Part shown: piece after piece, positions 36,764-45,568 of the stretch
Position numbering within the stretch: position 1 is the stretch's first letter
How the letters are laid out: each line of letters begins with the position of its first letter
DNA from: Rhizobium sp. R711
GTDB taxonomy: Bacteria > Pseudomonadota > Alphaproteobacteria > Rhizobiales > Rhizobiaceae
Length of the DNA stretch: 64,000 bases
NCBI RefSeq assembly: GCF_002211365.1
Contig: NZ_LOKZ01000004.1
Coordinates: forward strand, 124,001-188,000
Direction of reading: 5' to 3'
The notes under the pieces: generated by a model
Seen by the model: only the letters and a program-made list of their open reading frames with translations
Told to the model about the DNA's origin: nothing
The model's database searches: none
Position numbers and translations under genes: made by a program

Positions 36764-37330
36764 TCAGCCGATACAACGCTCCCATTGCTGACGGGTGATC
36801 GTATAGAGAACGTGGCGCTTCAGATGCGGATGAGTGTCTGGAATGCTGGGATGGTCGAAATCGCGATCGGGTTCATGATGCAGGCCAAGCCGGTGCATGA
36901 CAGCGGTGGAGCGATGGTTGTCTGTCACCGCAAAAGAAACAATTTCGCTTGGATCGAACTGGGTGAAGCCGTGGCCTAGTGCTGCTGTTCCGGCTTCTGT
37001 CGCATAGCCCTTGCCCCAATGCCGCCTTACAAGACGCCAGCCGACTTCGATGGTGCCGGCGGGAAGAAACGGTTCGAGCTTGGGTTTCCAGAGGCCGCAA
37101 AAGCCGATCGGCTCATCGGTTTCCTTCAGAGCCATCGCGTAGAACCCGAGCCCTGTCGTTGCGATACTATCGCGGATGGTGTCCAGCATAGAATCCGCTT
37201 CGGCGCGATCGCGACGGAAAGCGAAAAATTCCATCACGTCGGGATCGGAATTGATTTCGTGGAAAAGCGACCGATCCTCTTCGGTCCAATTGCGCAAAAT
37301 CAGGCGATCGGTCGTTAGGATCACTGTCAT
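36764..37330 (-). CDS. GNAT-family N-acetyltransferase (RimJ/RimL type)
   Basis: A 188-aa cytoplasmic acetyl-CoA-dependent acetyltransferase. The N-terminal TTDRLILRNWTEED and the acetyl-CoA loop RRHWGKGYATEAGTAAL are typical of the RimJ/RimL-like branch, which acetylates protein N-termini or small molecules. It starts inside the stop of serB (ATGA overlap), so it is translated in the same operon. The substrate is unknown. Confidence 0.88.
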   Translation of the reverse strand: MTVILTTDRLILRNWTEEDRSLFHEINSDPDVMEFFAFRRDRAEADSMLDTIRDSIATTGLGFYAMALKETDEPIGFCGLWKPKLEPFLPAGTIEVGWRLVRRHWGKGYATEAGTAALGHGFTQFDPSEIVSFAVTDNHRSTAVMHRLGLHHEPDRDFDHPSIPDTHPHLKRHVLYTITRQQWERCIG

Positions 37331-38217
37331 GGCGTTACGAAATCGGTTTTGCGGTAGCCCTGAATATAGAGCAGAGCGCTGAGATCGCCGTGATTGATCT
37401 GTATTTTGGCTTGCGCGGCAACGGTCGGCTTGGCGTGCAGCGCGACACCGGATCCGGCGAGTTGAAGCATTCCGAGATCGTTTGCGCCGTCGCCAACGGC
37501 AAGGGCGTCGTCTGGCGAAATGCCAAGCTTGTCTGAAATGTCGTTCAGCGCGTCAACCTTGGCTTGTTTGCCGAGGATAGGTTCAGATACGGAACCGGAG
37601 AGCACACCGTTCTCTGCCAGCAGAACGTTCGCGCGGTTCTCGTTGAAGCCGAGCGTTTTTGCGATGGGGCCGGTGAAGACGGTGAAGCCGCCGGAGACCA
37701 GCGCTGTATAATGTCCCTTGGACCTCATGGTGGCGATCAGTTCCGGGCCGCCTGGAGTCAATGTGATGCGCTTGGAAATGACCTCGTCGACGACCGAGAT
37801 CGGCAGGCCCTTCAAGAGTGCGACACGCTCGCGCAGTGCCGGCTCGAAGGCGATCTCACCGTTCATGGCCCGAGCGGTAATTGCGGCGACTTTTTCCTTA
37901 AGGCCCACTTCGGCGGCAAGTTCGTCGATGCATTCCTGACCGATCATGGTGGAGTCCATATCCGCGATCAGAAGTTTTTTGCGGCGCGTCGCGGCATCCT
38001 GGACGACGAGGTCGATCGCAGCGCTGCCGATGACGGTGAGAATGTCGGCTCGCGCGACGTCCGCATCTGTCCCGTCCCTCAACGCGATATCGCAGGCGAT
38101 TCCGTCAGCCAGCCAGTAGAGGCCGGAAGCTTTCACCGTATCGGCTGCCTGCTCGGCAATGACTGGCGTGAGAACAGGATTTGACGGATTGGCAACAAGC
38201 GTGGCAACGAGGGCCAT
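37327..38217 (-). CDS. serB: Phosphoserine phosphatase
   Basis: A 296-aa HAD-superfamily enzyme for the last step of serine synthesis, dephosphorylating O-phosphoserine. Motif I is LIADMDSTMIGQECIDEL (nucleophile Asp), motif II TALVSGGFTVF, motif III around GKQAKVDAL, and motif IV AVGDGANDLGML. The roughly 75-residue N-terminal domain is the small ACT-like part of SerB. ATG 38217 overlaps the divergent miaA start region, so each promoter must lie within or beside the other gene. A GNAT gene is coupled at the 3' end. Confidence 0.94.
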   Translation of the reverse strand: MALVATLVANPSNPVLTPVIAEQAADTVKASGLYWLADGIACDIALRDGTDADVARADILTVIGSAAIDLVVQDAATRRKKLLIADMDSTMIGQECIDELAAEVGLKEKVAAITARAMNGEIAFEPALRERVALLKGLPISVVDEVISKRITLTPGGPELIATMRSKGHYTALVSGGFTVFTGPIAKTLGFNENRANVLLAENGVLSGSVSEPILGKQAKVDALNDISDKLGISPDDALAVGDGANDLGMLQLAGSGVALHAKPTVAAQAKIQINHGDLSALLYIQGYRKTDFVTP

Positions 38218-38218
38218 G

Positions 38219-39109
38219 ATGGAAAACCTTCTGAGCGCATTGAATGCGATCCTGATAACCGGGCCGACCGCCAGCGGCAAGTCCGCGCTCGCCGTCGAAT
38301 TGGCAAAAGAGCACGGCGGGGTCGTCGTCAACGCCGACAGCATGCAGGTCTACGACACGCTGCGCGTGTTGACCGCGCGGCCATCTGAAGAGGATATGCA
38401 GGGCGTGCCGCATTGCCTCTACGGTCATGTCCCGGCAGGTCAGGCCTATTCGACAGGCGCATGGCTGCGCGATGTTGCGGATCTGCTGGAACGCCTTCAT
38501 GCTGACCAGCGGAGGCCGATTTTCGTTGGCGGAACCGGCCTTTATTTCAAGGCGTTGACCGGCGGGCTTTCGGATATGCCCGCAATACCGGACGACGTGC
38601 GCAACAGCCTCCGCTCGCGCCTGCAGGATGAAGGGCCCGACGAACTTTATCGACAACTGCAAGAGCGCGATCCCGCGGTCGCCAGCAGTCTTCGCCCGCA
38701 GGACGGGCAGCGGATCGTAAGGGCGCTGGAGGTTATCGAAGCGACCGGCCGATCGATTGTCGATTTCCAGACACAAGCGGGGCCGGTGATCGTCGACCCC
38801 TCGATGGCCCGCAAGATCGTCGTCGAACCGGAGCGAGCCGTCCTTCACCAGCGGATCAACGGGCGATTTGAAAAGATGCTGGAGCAGGGGGCTGCGGACG
38901 AGGTGAAGGCGCTGCTCTCGCTTTCGCTGTCCCCTGATATGCCCGTGATGAAGGCGATCGGCGTCGCGCAGATCGCGGCGATGCTGAGGGGCGAGCTCAC
39001 CCGCGACGAAGTTCTGGAGCGGGGTGCGGCCGCGACGCGGCAATATGCCAAGCGGCAGATGACCTGGTTTCGCAACCAGATGGACGAAAGCTGGGAGCGC
39101 CTGCCGTAG
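38219..39109 (+). CDS. miaA: tRNA dimethylallyltransferase
   Basis: A 296-aa enzyme that transfers dimethylallyl from DMAPP to N6 of A37 in tRNAs reading UNN codons. The P-loop GPTASGKS is at residues 15-22, followed by NADSMQVYDTLRVLTARPS, FVGGTGLYFKALTGGL, QRIVRALEV and ATRQYAKRQMTWFRNQ. ATG 38219 is preferred over ATG 38216 because GAGGG ends 5 bases before it. Its start codon abuts the divergent serB start. It converges with the HerA-like gene. Confidence 0.95.
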   Translation: MENLLSALNAILITGPTASGKSALAVELAKEHGGVVVNADSMQVYDTLRVLTARPSEEDMQGVPHCLYGHVPAGQAYSTGAWLRDVADLLERLHADQRRPIFVGGTGLYFKALTGGLSDMPAIPDDVRNSLRSRLQDEGPDELYRQLQERDPAVASSLRPQDGQRIVRALEVIEATGRSIVDFQTQAGPVIVDPSMARKIVVEPERAVLHQRINGRFEKMLEQGAADEVKALLSLSLSPDMPVMKAIGVAQIAAMLRGELTRDEVLERGAAATRQYAKRQMTWFRNQMDESWERLP

Positions 39110-39120
39110 GCCGCGCGGCG

Positions 39121-41268
39121 CTATTCCTTGTTATTGAGGCTACTGAGCGGTTTTTTCAGTATGCTGTCACGCAGGGACATGCCGGGTTCGCGGCGAATGC
39201 TCCCTGCGACCGCTGGATTGTCGCCTTGTCCCGGTGCCGGTTCTCGACGGACTTCGCGCCTCAAAGCTTCCAGGCGACTGTCGATGGATGTTTCCGGTGC
39301 CGCGGCAGCTAGAGGTTCGCGCGGAGAGGCCGCTCCCGGCAGCATGTCCCGGCGATAGGGTTCGATCGGGGCAAGTGGCGGTGTTGTCGGTATGCGGGCA
39401 GCCATTGGCGTCGACGGGTAGGAAGGTGGTGCGACCGGCCCGTCGAAGTCGTCATAGTCGTCCTCGTCCTCATAGGGGCCACTGGGCGGCATCGCGGCGG
39501 AATAGCTTTGCTGGAACGCCGAAATATCGGGGCCGCTGACCGCGCGCATGCGCGTCACGATCTTGCGCAAGTCTACGTTGTCAGGATCCTCGTCGCTAAC
39601 CTTCACGTTGGCGCCGTTTGCCTTCGGCAAGTAACGTTCCTCGACGCGCGAGAAGCGCATTCGCATCGGAACGCTGATCGCCTCACCGAAGGCGATCGCC
39701 TCGCCGTTGCCGATCGAAGAAATGAAACTCGTCGTCGAGATCGACGAATTTGGAATAGCCGAACGAATGATTTCCTGGTCGCGATCATTGGCAAGGCGCA
39801 TGGCAAACAGCGTCGAGCACTGCGACAGGATCGTCTGATCGAGTTCGCCGGGGCGCTGGGTGATGATCCCCAGCGAGACGCCGTATTTGCGGCCTTCCTT
39901 GGCGATGCGGGCGATTGCCTGCCTCGTCGGGAAGAAGCCGAGATTGGGGTCCGAAGGGATATAGCGATGCGCTTCCTCGCAGACCACAAGCATGTGGATG
40001 GCGCCCTCGCTCCACAACGCGATTTCAAACGCCATGCGGCAGAGAACCGAGGCCACGGAGTTCACGACCTCGGACGGGATGCCGGATAGTTGGAAGGTGC
40101 AGATCGGCCGACTGTCGCCAGGAATACGGAAGATTTCCGCCACCGTCTCCATGATCGTGTCGCTGATCGTGTTATTGGAGAACATAAAGTGGTAGCGTGG
40201 ATCGTTGATGGCAGCGAGAACGCGCATCTTCAGCGATCTCAGCAACGGTTTCTCGCTGCGGCCTTCAAGCCTGCCGATGCGTTCGTCGATAAGAGCGAGC
40301 AGATCGGCCATGCGGTAGGGCACAGGTGTGTCCGCCGTGATCGAACTCTTCTCCGTCGTGCGCCTGACAAGAGAACTATCGCTACCGCGGAAGGCGCGCT
40401 TCGCCTCCGGCAACAAGTCTCGCAGAATATCGACCTCTTCGGGAATGGGCGCCCGACCTCTGAAGACGACCTCCGCGAACTCCTCTAGCCTCATCAACCA
40501 GAACGGCAGATCGAGCGTGTCCGTGTCGACGACGACGGAGTGCTTCGGGAAGGCAGCGGCAAACTCGTTATGCGGGTCGAGAATCAGGACGCGCAGCTTC
40601 GGGTCGGCCTCGATCGCTTTATGCAGGAGGAGTGAGACGGCGGTCGACTTGCCGACGCCGGTTGAGCCGACGATCGCGAAATGCTTCGACAGCATTGAGG
40701 GGATGTGGATCGCGGCGTCGATGCTCTCGTCCTGGGTGAGCTTACCGATGACGGCCGTCGTTCCAGTGCCAGCATCATAGATCCGCATGAGGTCGCTTGC
40801 GCGAATGCGGTGGGCGATGGCGCCGAGATAGGGGTAGCGCGAGATGCCGGTCGAGAACTGCTCGCGACCATCCTCGTCGACGCGGACTTCGCCAAGCAGT
40901 TCGGTTTCGATCTGGAAGTAGTTGTCCTCGCCTTCACCCCAGCTGTGGCTGCCGGTGTTCATGGAGTAGACAAGGGCGACCACACGGTTTCGACCGACGC
41001 TGATCGAAATCAGCCTGCCGACCGACCACAGTTCTGCCAACTCGGTGCCGCCGGCTTCTGCGACGGCGGCGATAGTGGCGCGAGAACCGCTGCACGCAAC
41101 AACGCGACCGAGAAACCGGTTGCCTGGGGTCTGGTCATCGCGGCGGTCATGCTCGCCTGCCTTGCCTGACGTGTGCAAGTCCTTATTCAGCAAAGGGCTA
41201 CTCCCTGCGGTAGCAAGGGAGGATATCAGCGAACGTTTAAGAAAGTCTTTTTGCGACAGGCGCGCCAT
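39121..41268 (-). CDS. HerA-like DNA-translocating ATPase (DUF87)
   Basis: A 715-aa FtsK/HerA superfamily ATPase. Residues about 48-165 form the HAS-barrel (FLGRVVACSGSRATI onward). The ATPase core has Walker A GSTGVGKST at 201-209, Walker B near MLVVCEEAHRYIP, and an arginine-bearing IITQRPGELDQTI segment. The 150-residue C-terminus is Pro-rich and disordered. In archaea HerA pairs with the nuclease NurA for DNA-end processing; no nuclease is adjacent here, and rhizobia usually carry the gene alone. The role in bacteria without a partner is uncertain. Confidence 0.85.
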   Translation of the reverse strand: MARLSQKDFLKRSLISSLATAGSSPLLNKDLHTSGKAGEHDRRDDQTPGNRFLGRVVACSGSRATIAAVAEAGGTELAELWSVGRLISISVGRNRVVALVYSMNTGSHSWGEGEDNYFQIETELLGEVRVDEDGREQFSTGISRYPYLGAIAHRIRASDLMRIYDAGTGTTAVIGKLTQDESIDAAIHIPSMLSKHFAIVGSTGVGKSTAVSLLLHKAIEADPKLRVLILDPHNEFAAAFPKHSVVVDTDTLDLPFWLMRLEEFAEVVFRGRAPIPEEVDILRDLLPEAKRAFRGSDSSLVRRTTEKSSITADTPVPYRMADLLALIDERIGRLEGRSEKPLLRSLKMRVLAAINDPRYHFMFSNNTISDTIMETVAEIFRIPGDSRPICTFQLSGIPSEVVNSVASVLCRMAFEIALWSEGAIHMLVVCEEAHRYIPSDPNLGFFPTRQAIARIAKEGRKYGVSLGIITQRPGELDQTILSQCSTLFAMRLANDRDQEIIRSAIPNSSISTTSFISSIGNGEAIAFGEAISVPMRMRFSRVEERYLPKANGANVKVSDEDPDNVDLRKIVTRMRAVSGPDISAFQQSYSAAMPPSGPYEDEDDYDDFDGPVAPPSYPSTPMAARIPTTPPLAPIEPYRRDMLPGAASPREPLAAAAPETSIDSRLEALRREVRREPAPGQGDNPAVAGSIRREPGMSLRDSILKKPLSSLNNKE

Positions 41269-41322
41269 TCTCGCACATGCTCGGCCGGTAAGATGCCGCT
41301 CGATTTTTTATTGCGGCATGCG

Positions 41323-41350
41323 TTGACGATGCGAAATTTTCTGTCTATCA
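41323..41350 (+). promoter_or_regulatory. Promoter of the ilvBN operon
   Basis: TTGACG (41323-41328), a 16-base spacer and CTATCA (41345-41350) fit a housekeeping promoter. The start of transcription would fall near 41357, only a few bases before the leader peptide ATG at 41360, so the leader may be almost leaderless. Confidence 0.55.
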
Positions 41351-41359
41351 CTTCGCCCC

Positions 41360-41416
41360 ATGAAAATCGCAGCAGCTCTTATCGTGGTGGGAAGGCGCAT
41401 GGGCAGGATGGTGTAA
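41360..41416 (+). CDS. ilvBN leader peptide (attenuator peptide)
   Basis: An 18-codon frame starting ATGAAAATC encodes MKIAAALIVVGRRMGRMV. Residues 3-10 are Ile, three Ala, Leu, Ile, Val, Val, nearly all related to the products of acetolactate synthase pathways. Its stop lies inside a stem that alternates with the terminator ahead of ilvB. Ribosome stalling at these codons when branched-chain aminoacyl-tRNAs are scarce should favour read-through. This is the classic design of ilv attenuators. The ATG is inferred to be at or close to the transcript start. Confidence 0.8.
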   Translation: MKIAAALIVVGRRMGRMV

Positions 41417-41473
41417 CCATCCGGCGATAGCCACCCATGCGCTAGATGACAGGCTCCCCAGGGGCCTTTTTTT
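41395..41473 (+). promoter_or_regulatory. Transcription attenuator of ilvBN
   Basis: The first hairpin is long: GCGCATGGG (41395-41403) pairs with CCCATGCGC (41434-41442) and encloses GGATGG/CCATCC (41406-41411 with 41417-41422). The second (A451-U467 stem of 41451-41467, GGCUC with GGGCC) is followed by a run of seven T residues, forming an intrinsic terminator about 70 bases before ilvB. The leader stop codon falls in the first hairpin, as needed for coupling to translation. The exact antiterminator pairing was not resolved. Confidence 0.75.
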
Positions 41474-41538
41474 ATGCCCGAAATTCGGGCTTCCGGACCA
41501 CAAAACTCAAATCCCAGCAGTCAAAACGGAAAAGAAAC

Positions 41539-43332
41539 ATGACGGGCACGGACAATCAGGCAGCAGGCAATCGGATGACGGGAGCGGAGATCGTCCTCCA
41601 GGCGCTGAAGGACAACGGCGTCGAGCATATCTTCGGCTATCCGGGTGGCGCAGTGCTGCCGATCTACGACGAGATCTTCCAGCAGGACGATATCAAGCAC
41701 ATTCTCGTCCGCCACGAGCAGGGCGCCGGCCATGCGGCCGAAGGCTACGCCCGCTCCACCGGCAAGGTCGGTGTCATGCTCGTTACCTCCGGTCCAGGTG
41801 CGACGAATGCCGTCACGCCGCTGCAGGACGCATTGATGGACTCGATCCCGCTCGTCTGCCTGACCGGCCAGGTTCCGACTTCGCTGATCGGCTCGGATGC
41901 CTTCCAGGAGTGCGATACGGTGGGCATCACGCGCCCCTGCACCAAGCACAACTGGCTGGTCAAGGATGTCAATGATCTGGCCGCGATCATCCACGAGGCC
42001 TTCCGTATCGCGCAGTCCGGCCGTCCGGGTCCTGTTGTCGTCGATATTCCGAAGGACGTGCAGTTTGCGACCGGCACCTATACGCCGCCGTCGGCCCATG
42101 CGATCCAGAAGAGCTACCAGCCGAAGGTTCAGGGCGATCTTCACCAGATCCAGGCGGCCGTTGAACTGATGGCGAGCGCAAAGCGCCCGGTCATTTATAG
42201 CGGCGGCGGCGTTGTCAATTCCGGCCCCGAGGCCACCAAGCTGCTGCGCGAGCTGGTCGAGCTGACGGATTTCCCGATCACCTCGACGCTCATGGGCCTC
42301 GGCGCCTATCCGGCGTCAGGCAAGAACTGGTTGAAGATGCTCGGCATGCACGGCTCCTACGAGGCGAACATGGCGATGCATGACTGCGACGTCATGGTCT
42401 GCATAGGCGCCCGCTTCGACGACCGCATCACCGGCCGCATCAATGCCTTCTCGCCGAACTCGAAGAAGATCCATATCGACATCGACCCGTCCTCGATCAA
42501 CAAGAACGTTCGCGTCGATCTCGGCATCCGCGGCGATGTTGGAAGCGTTCTTGAAGACATGGTCCGCTTGTGGCGGGCTCTGCCGAAGAAGCCGGAGAAG
42601 AGCCAGACCGCCGATTGGTGGGCCGATATCGCCCGCTGGCGTGCGCGCAACTCCTTCGCCTATACCAAGAGCAACGACGTCATCATGCCGCAGTACGCGC
42701 TGGAACGCCTCTATGCGCTGACGAAGGATCGCGACACCTACATCACGACCGAAGTCGGCCAGCACCAGATGTGGGCAGCGCAATTCTACGGCTTCGAGAA
42801 GCCGAACCGTTGGATGACCTCGGGCGGCCTCGGCACCATGGGCTACGGCCTGCCGGCAGCGCTCGGCGTGCAGATCGCGCATCCCGAAAGCCTCGTCATC
42901 GACATCGCCGGCGATGCCTCGATCCAGATGTGCATTCAGGAAATGTCGACGGCGATCCAGTACGAAGCGCCGATCAAGATCTTCATCATGAACAACCAGT
43001 ACATGGGCATGGTTCGCCAGTGGCAGCAGCTGCTGCATGGCAACCGTCTGTCCAACTCCTATACGGAGGCGATGCCTGACTTCGTCAAGCTCGCCGAAGC
43101 CTATGGTGCCGTTGGTCTGCGTTGCGACAAGCCTGATGATCTGGACGGCGCAATCCAGGAAATGATCGACGTGAGGAAGCCGGTCATTTTCGATTGCCGC
43201 GTCGCCAATCTCGCCAACTGCTTCCCGATGATCCCCTCGGGCAAGGCTCACAACGAGATGCTGCTGCCGGATGAAGCCACGGACGAGGCGGTCGCCAATG
43301 CGATCGACGCCAAGGGCCGGCAGCTCGTTTGA
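41539..43332 (+). CDS. ilvB: Acetolactate synthase, large catalytic subunit
   Basis: A 597-aa thiamine-diphosphate enzyme that joins two pyruvates, or pyruvate and 2-ketobutyrate, as the first common step of valine, leucine and isoleucine synthesis. The N-terminal domain has GYPGGAVLPIYDEIFQ and the catalytic Glu in LVRHEQGAGHAAEGYA. The FAD-binding middle domain follows, and the TPP-binding domain has DIAGDASIQMCIQEMSTA and NNQYMGMVRQWQ. ATG 41539 is chosen; the frame extends upstream through the attenuator. Control is by the leader attenuator. ilvN follows after 26 bases. Confidence 0.96.
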   Translation: MTGTDNQAAGNRMTGAEIVLQALKDNGVEHIFGYPGGAVLPIYDEIFQQDDIKHILVRHEQGAGHAAEGYARSTGKVGVMLVTSGPGATNAVTPLQDALMDSIPLVCLTGQVPTSLIGSDAFQECDTVGITRPCTKHNWLVKDVNDLAAIIHEAFRIAQSGRPGPVVVDIPKDVQFATGTYTPPSAHAIQKSYQPKVQGDLHQIQAAVELMASAKRPVIYSGGGVVNSGPEATKLLRELVELTDFPITSTLMGLGAYPASGKNWLKMLGMHGSYEANMAMHDCDVMVCIGARFDDRITGRINAFSPNSKKIHIDIDPSSINKNVRVDLGIRGDVGSVLEDMVRLWRALPKKPEKSQTADWWADIARWRARNSFAYTKSNDVIMPQYALERLYALTKDRDTYITTEVGQHQMWAAQFYGFEKPNRWMTSGGLGTMGYGLPAALGVQIAHPESLVIDIAGDASIQMCIQEMSTAIQYEAPIKIFIMNNQYMGMVRQWQQLLHGNRLSNSYTEAMPDFVKLAEAYGAVGLRCDKPDDLDGAIQEMIDVRKPVIFDCRVANLANCFPMIPSGKAHNEMLLPDEATDEAVANAIDAKGRQLV

Positions 43333-43358
43333 TATCAAGGTAGAGGAAACCCACGATC

Positions 43359-43931
43359 ATGAACGCACATCTTCAGCCGACGGGCTCTGCCTACTTCATC
43401 TCGCCCGAGACGGCGGCGGCCGAGAGCCATACGCTTTCGGTCCTCGTTGACAACGAGCCGGGCGTCCTTGCCCGCGTCATCGGCCTGTTCTCCGGCCGCG
43501 GCTACAACATCGAGAGCCTGACCGTCTCCGAGACAGAGCATCAGGCGCATCTGTCGCGAATTACCATCGTGACGCGTGGTACGCCGCATGTCCTCGAACA
43601 GATCAAGGCGCAGCTTGAGCGCATCGTTCCGGTTCATCGGGTGGTTGATCTGACGGTACGCGCCCGCGAACTCGGTCAGGAACGTCCGATCGAGCGCGAA
43701 GTGGCGCTTGTCAAGGTCGTCGGCACTGGCGAGACCCGCGCCGAGACGCTTCGGCTCGCGGATGCCTTCCATGCGAAGGTCGTCGACGCGACGGTCGATC
43801 ACTTTATCCTGGAGATCACGGGCAAGTCCTCGAAGATCGACCAGTTCGTTTCGATCATGAAGCCGCTTGGCCTGATCGAGGTCTGCCGTACCGGTATCGC
43901 CGCGATGAACCGCGGCCAGCAGGGCATGTAA
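43359..43931 (+). CDS. ilvN: Acetolactate synthase, small regulatory subunit
   Basis: A 190-aa regulatory subunit that activates IlvB and confers feedback inhibition by valine or other branched-chain amino acids. The N-terminal ACT domain reads HTLSVLVDNEPGVLARVIG then GYNIESLTVSET; the second half is the ACT-like C-terminal domain (DKFILEI-type segment and PLGLIEVCRTG). Length is typical of alphaproteobacterial IlvN/IlvH. It is co-transcribed with ilvB. Confidence 0.95.
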   Translation: MNAHLQPTGSAYFISPETAAAESHTLSVLVDNEPGVLARVIGLFSGRGYNIESLTVSETEHQAHLSRITIVTRGTPHVLEQIKAQLERIVPVHRVVDLTVRARELGQERPIEREVALVKVVGTGETRAETLRLADAFHAKVVDATVDHFILEITGKSSKIDQFVSIMKPLGLIEVCRTGIAAMNRGQQGM

Positions 43932-43965
43932 GTCGCCAGTCAGTGACACTTTAGGCCGCTGGGGA

Positions 43966-44823
43966 TCAGACCATCTCCAGTGGCTTCTTTCTTGCCGGTG
44001 GTGGGAAGGCGGCGTCCAGCACGGCCCAATCTCCATCGGTAATGTCGAGCGAGACGGCGTCCCGGTTTTCGGCGGCGCGAGTTGCGCTCGACGTCTTCGG
44101 GATGACGATCACACCGTCGCGTTCCAGCAGGAAAGCAAGCGCCACTTGCGCTGGCGTCGCCTGATAGGCCTTGGCGATGCGGATCAGCTCCGGATGATGC
44201 AGGATGCGTCCCTGCTCAATCGGCGAATAGGCCATGATCGGGATCCGACGTTCCTGACACCAGGGTAGCAGATCGTATTCAACGCCACGCCGCGACAGGT
44301 TGTAGAGAACCTGGTTGGCGGCGACATTGCGTCCCCCGGGGACCGTCAGCAGTTCCTCCATGTCAACAGTATCGAAGTTGGAAACGCCCCAGGCGCCGAT
44401 CTTGCCGGATGCCTTCAGTGCTTCGAAGGCTTCGACGGTGTCAGCGAGCGGGTGGTCGCCGCGCCAATGCAGCAGGTAGAGGTCGAGGTGGTCGGTGCCG
44501 AGGCGCGATAGGCTGCGTTCGCAGGCTTCAATCGTTCCGTTCCGGCTGGCGTTCCAGGGGTAGACCTTGCTGACGAGAAAGACCTCATCCCGTCGCCCTC
44601 GGATCGCTTCGCCGACAATCTTCTCCGCTCCACCTTCTGCATACATTTCCGCAGTATCGATCAACGTCATGCCGAGATCGAGGCCCGCGCGCAGGCTTTC
44701 TATTTCCCGCTTCGCCTCGATGGAATTCTCGCCCATGTTCCAGGTGCCCTGGCCGAGGGCGGGGACCTCTGCACCATTCGGAAAGCTCATGGTTGGGATC
44801 GCGTCATCTCGCATGGTCATCAT
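43966..44823 (-). CDS. Aldo/keto reductase (2,5-diketo-gluconate reductase-like)
   Basis: A 285-aa cytoplasmic NADPH-dependent reductase of the short AKR type. The catalytic residues appear as Asp in [13 protein letters not shown], the Tyr of the same motif, Lys in LVSKVYPWN, and His in YLLHWRGD. The substrate loop has [13 protein letters not shown], and the cofactor segment [16 protein letters not shown]. Length and order fit AKR5-like enzymes acting on keto-sugars or small carbonyls. The start may be ATG 44823, 44820 or 44814. It diverges from a LysE exporter across a strong palindrome. Confidence 0.86.
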   Translation of the reverse strand: MMTMRDDAIPTMSFPNGAEVPALGQGTWNMGENSIEAKREIESLRAGLDLGMTLIDTAEMYAEGGAEKIVGEAIRGRRDEVFLVSKVYPWNASRNGTIEACERSLSRLGTDHLDLYLLHWRGDHPLADTVEAFEALKASGKIGAWGVSNFDTVDMEELLTVPGGRNVAANQVLYNLSRRGVEYDLLPWCQERRIPIMAYSPIEQGRILHHPELIRIAKAYQATPAQVALAFLLERDGVIVIPKTSSATRAAENRDAVSLDITDGDWAVLDAAFPPPARKKPLEMV

Positions 44824-44903
44824 TCCGGGTTTCGAAAGAGATTGGATGGCCCGGCAATCTTTCACCAATCCTGTCACCATGACAATGATTGCGTGGAATG
44901 GCG

Positions 44904-44932
44904 GATTTAGGTCAGTTATATTGACCTAAATC
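44904..44932. promoter_or_regulatory. 29-bp palindrome GATTTAGGTCA-N7-TGACCTAAATC
   Basis: Perfect 11-bp arms with a seven-base AT-rich spacer lie between the aldo-keto reductase (start 44823) and the LysE gene (start 44975). The symmetry and length mark a strong homodimeric repressor or activator site that could control either or both genes. No regulator gene is adjacent, so the binder lies elsewhere. Confidence 0.7.
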
Positions 44933-44974
44933 AATTGAGCTCGCCCAAGCAATCGCGGGCCTCTGGGGGGTCTC

Positions 44975-45568
44975 ATGCCGCTGGATACATTCCTGGCACT
45001 CGTCCTGTTTGCCTTTACCACATCGATAACACCCGGCCCTAACAACATGATGCTCTTCGCATCGGGCGTGAATTTCGGCTTCCGCCGCACCGTTCCGCAT
45101 ATGTTGGGCATCGGGGCAGGATTCTTCTTGCTGCTAATCGGCGTCGGGTTCGGACTGGGCGCGCTGCTTCATGCGGTGCCAGTTGTTTACACGGCGCTGA
45201 AGTTTGCTGGTGGGGCCTACCTTGCCTGGATCGCCTGGAAGATCGCGACATCGCGTACTCTCGGTGAAGGCAAAAGCGGCGCGAAGCCGATGTCGTTCCT
45301 GTCGGCGGCGGCCTTCCAGTGGGTTAATCCGAAGGCATGGGTCATGGCGGTGACCGCAATGGCGACCTACACCATCCCCGACATCTACCTGGCGAGTGTC
45401 CTGATCGTCGGAGGCGCCTTCGCGCTTGTCAATGTGCCGAGTGTGTCGACCTGGGCCGGGTTTGGCTCCGCACTACGCGATTGGTTGTCGGATCCTGCAC
45501 GGCTCAAATGGTTCAACATCACCATGGCTGTGTTGTTGGTCCTCAGCCTCTGGCCGATGCTAAAATAG
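44975..45568 (+). CDS. LysE/RhtB-family amino acid exporter
   Basis: A 197-aa inner-membrane protein with six segments and the LysE hallmark TPGPNNMMLFASGVNFG in the first loop, then GGAYLAWIAWKI and QWVNPKAWVMAVTA. Members export amino acids such as lysine, homoserine, threonine or cysteine derivatives. The ATG at 44975 follows a GGGGGG run. It lies downstream of the 29-bp palindrome and converges with the DUF2269 gene, with the last nine bases overlapping. Confidence 0.9.
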   Translation: MPLDTFLALVLFAFTTSITPGPNNMMLFASGVNFGFRRTVPHMLGIGAGFFLLLIGVGFGLGALLHAVPVVYTALKFAGGAYLAWIAWKIATSRTLGEGKSGAKPMSFLSAAAFQWVNPKAWVMAVTAMATYTIPDIYLASVLIVGGAFALVNVPSVSTWAGFGSALRDWLSDPARLKWFNITMAVLLVLSLWPMLK

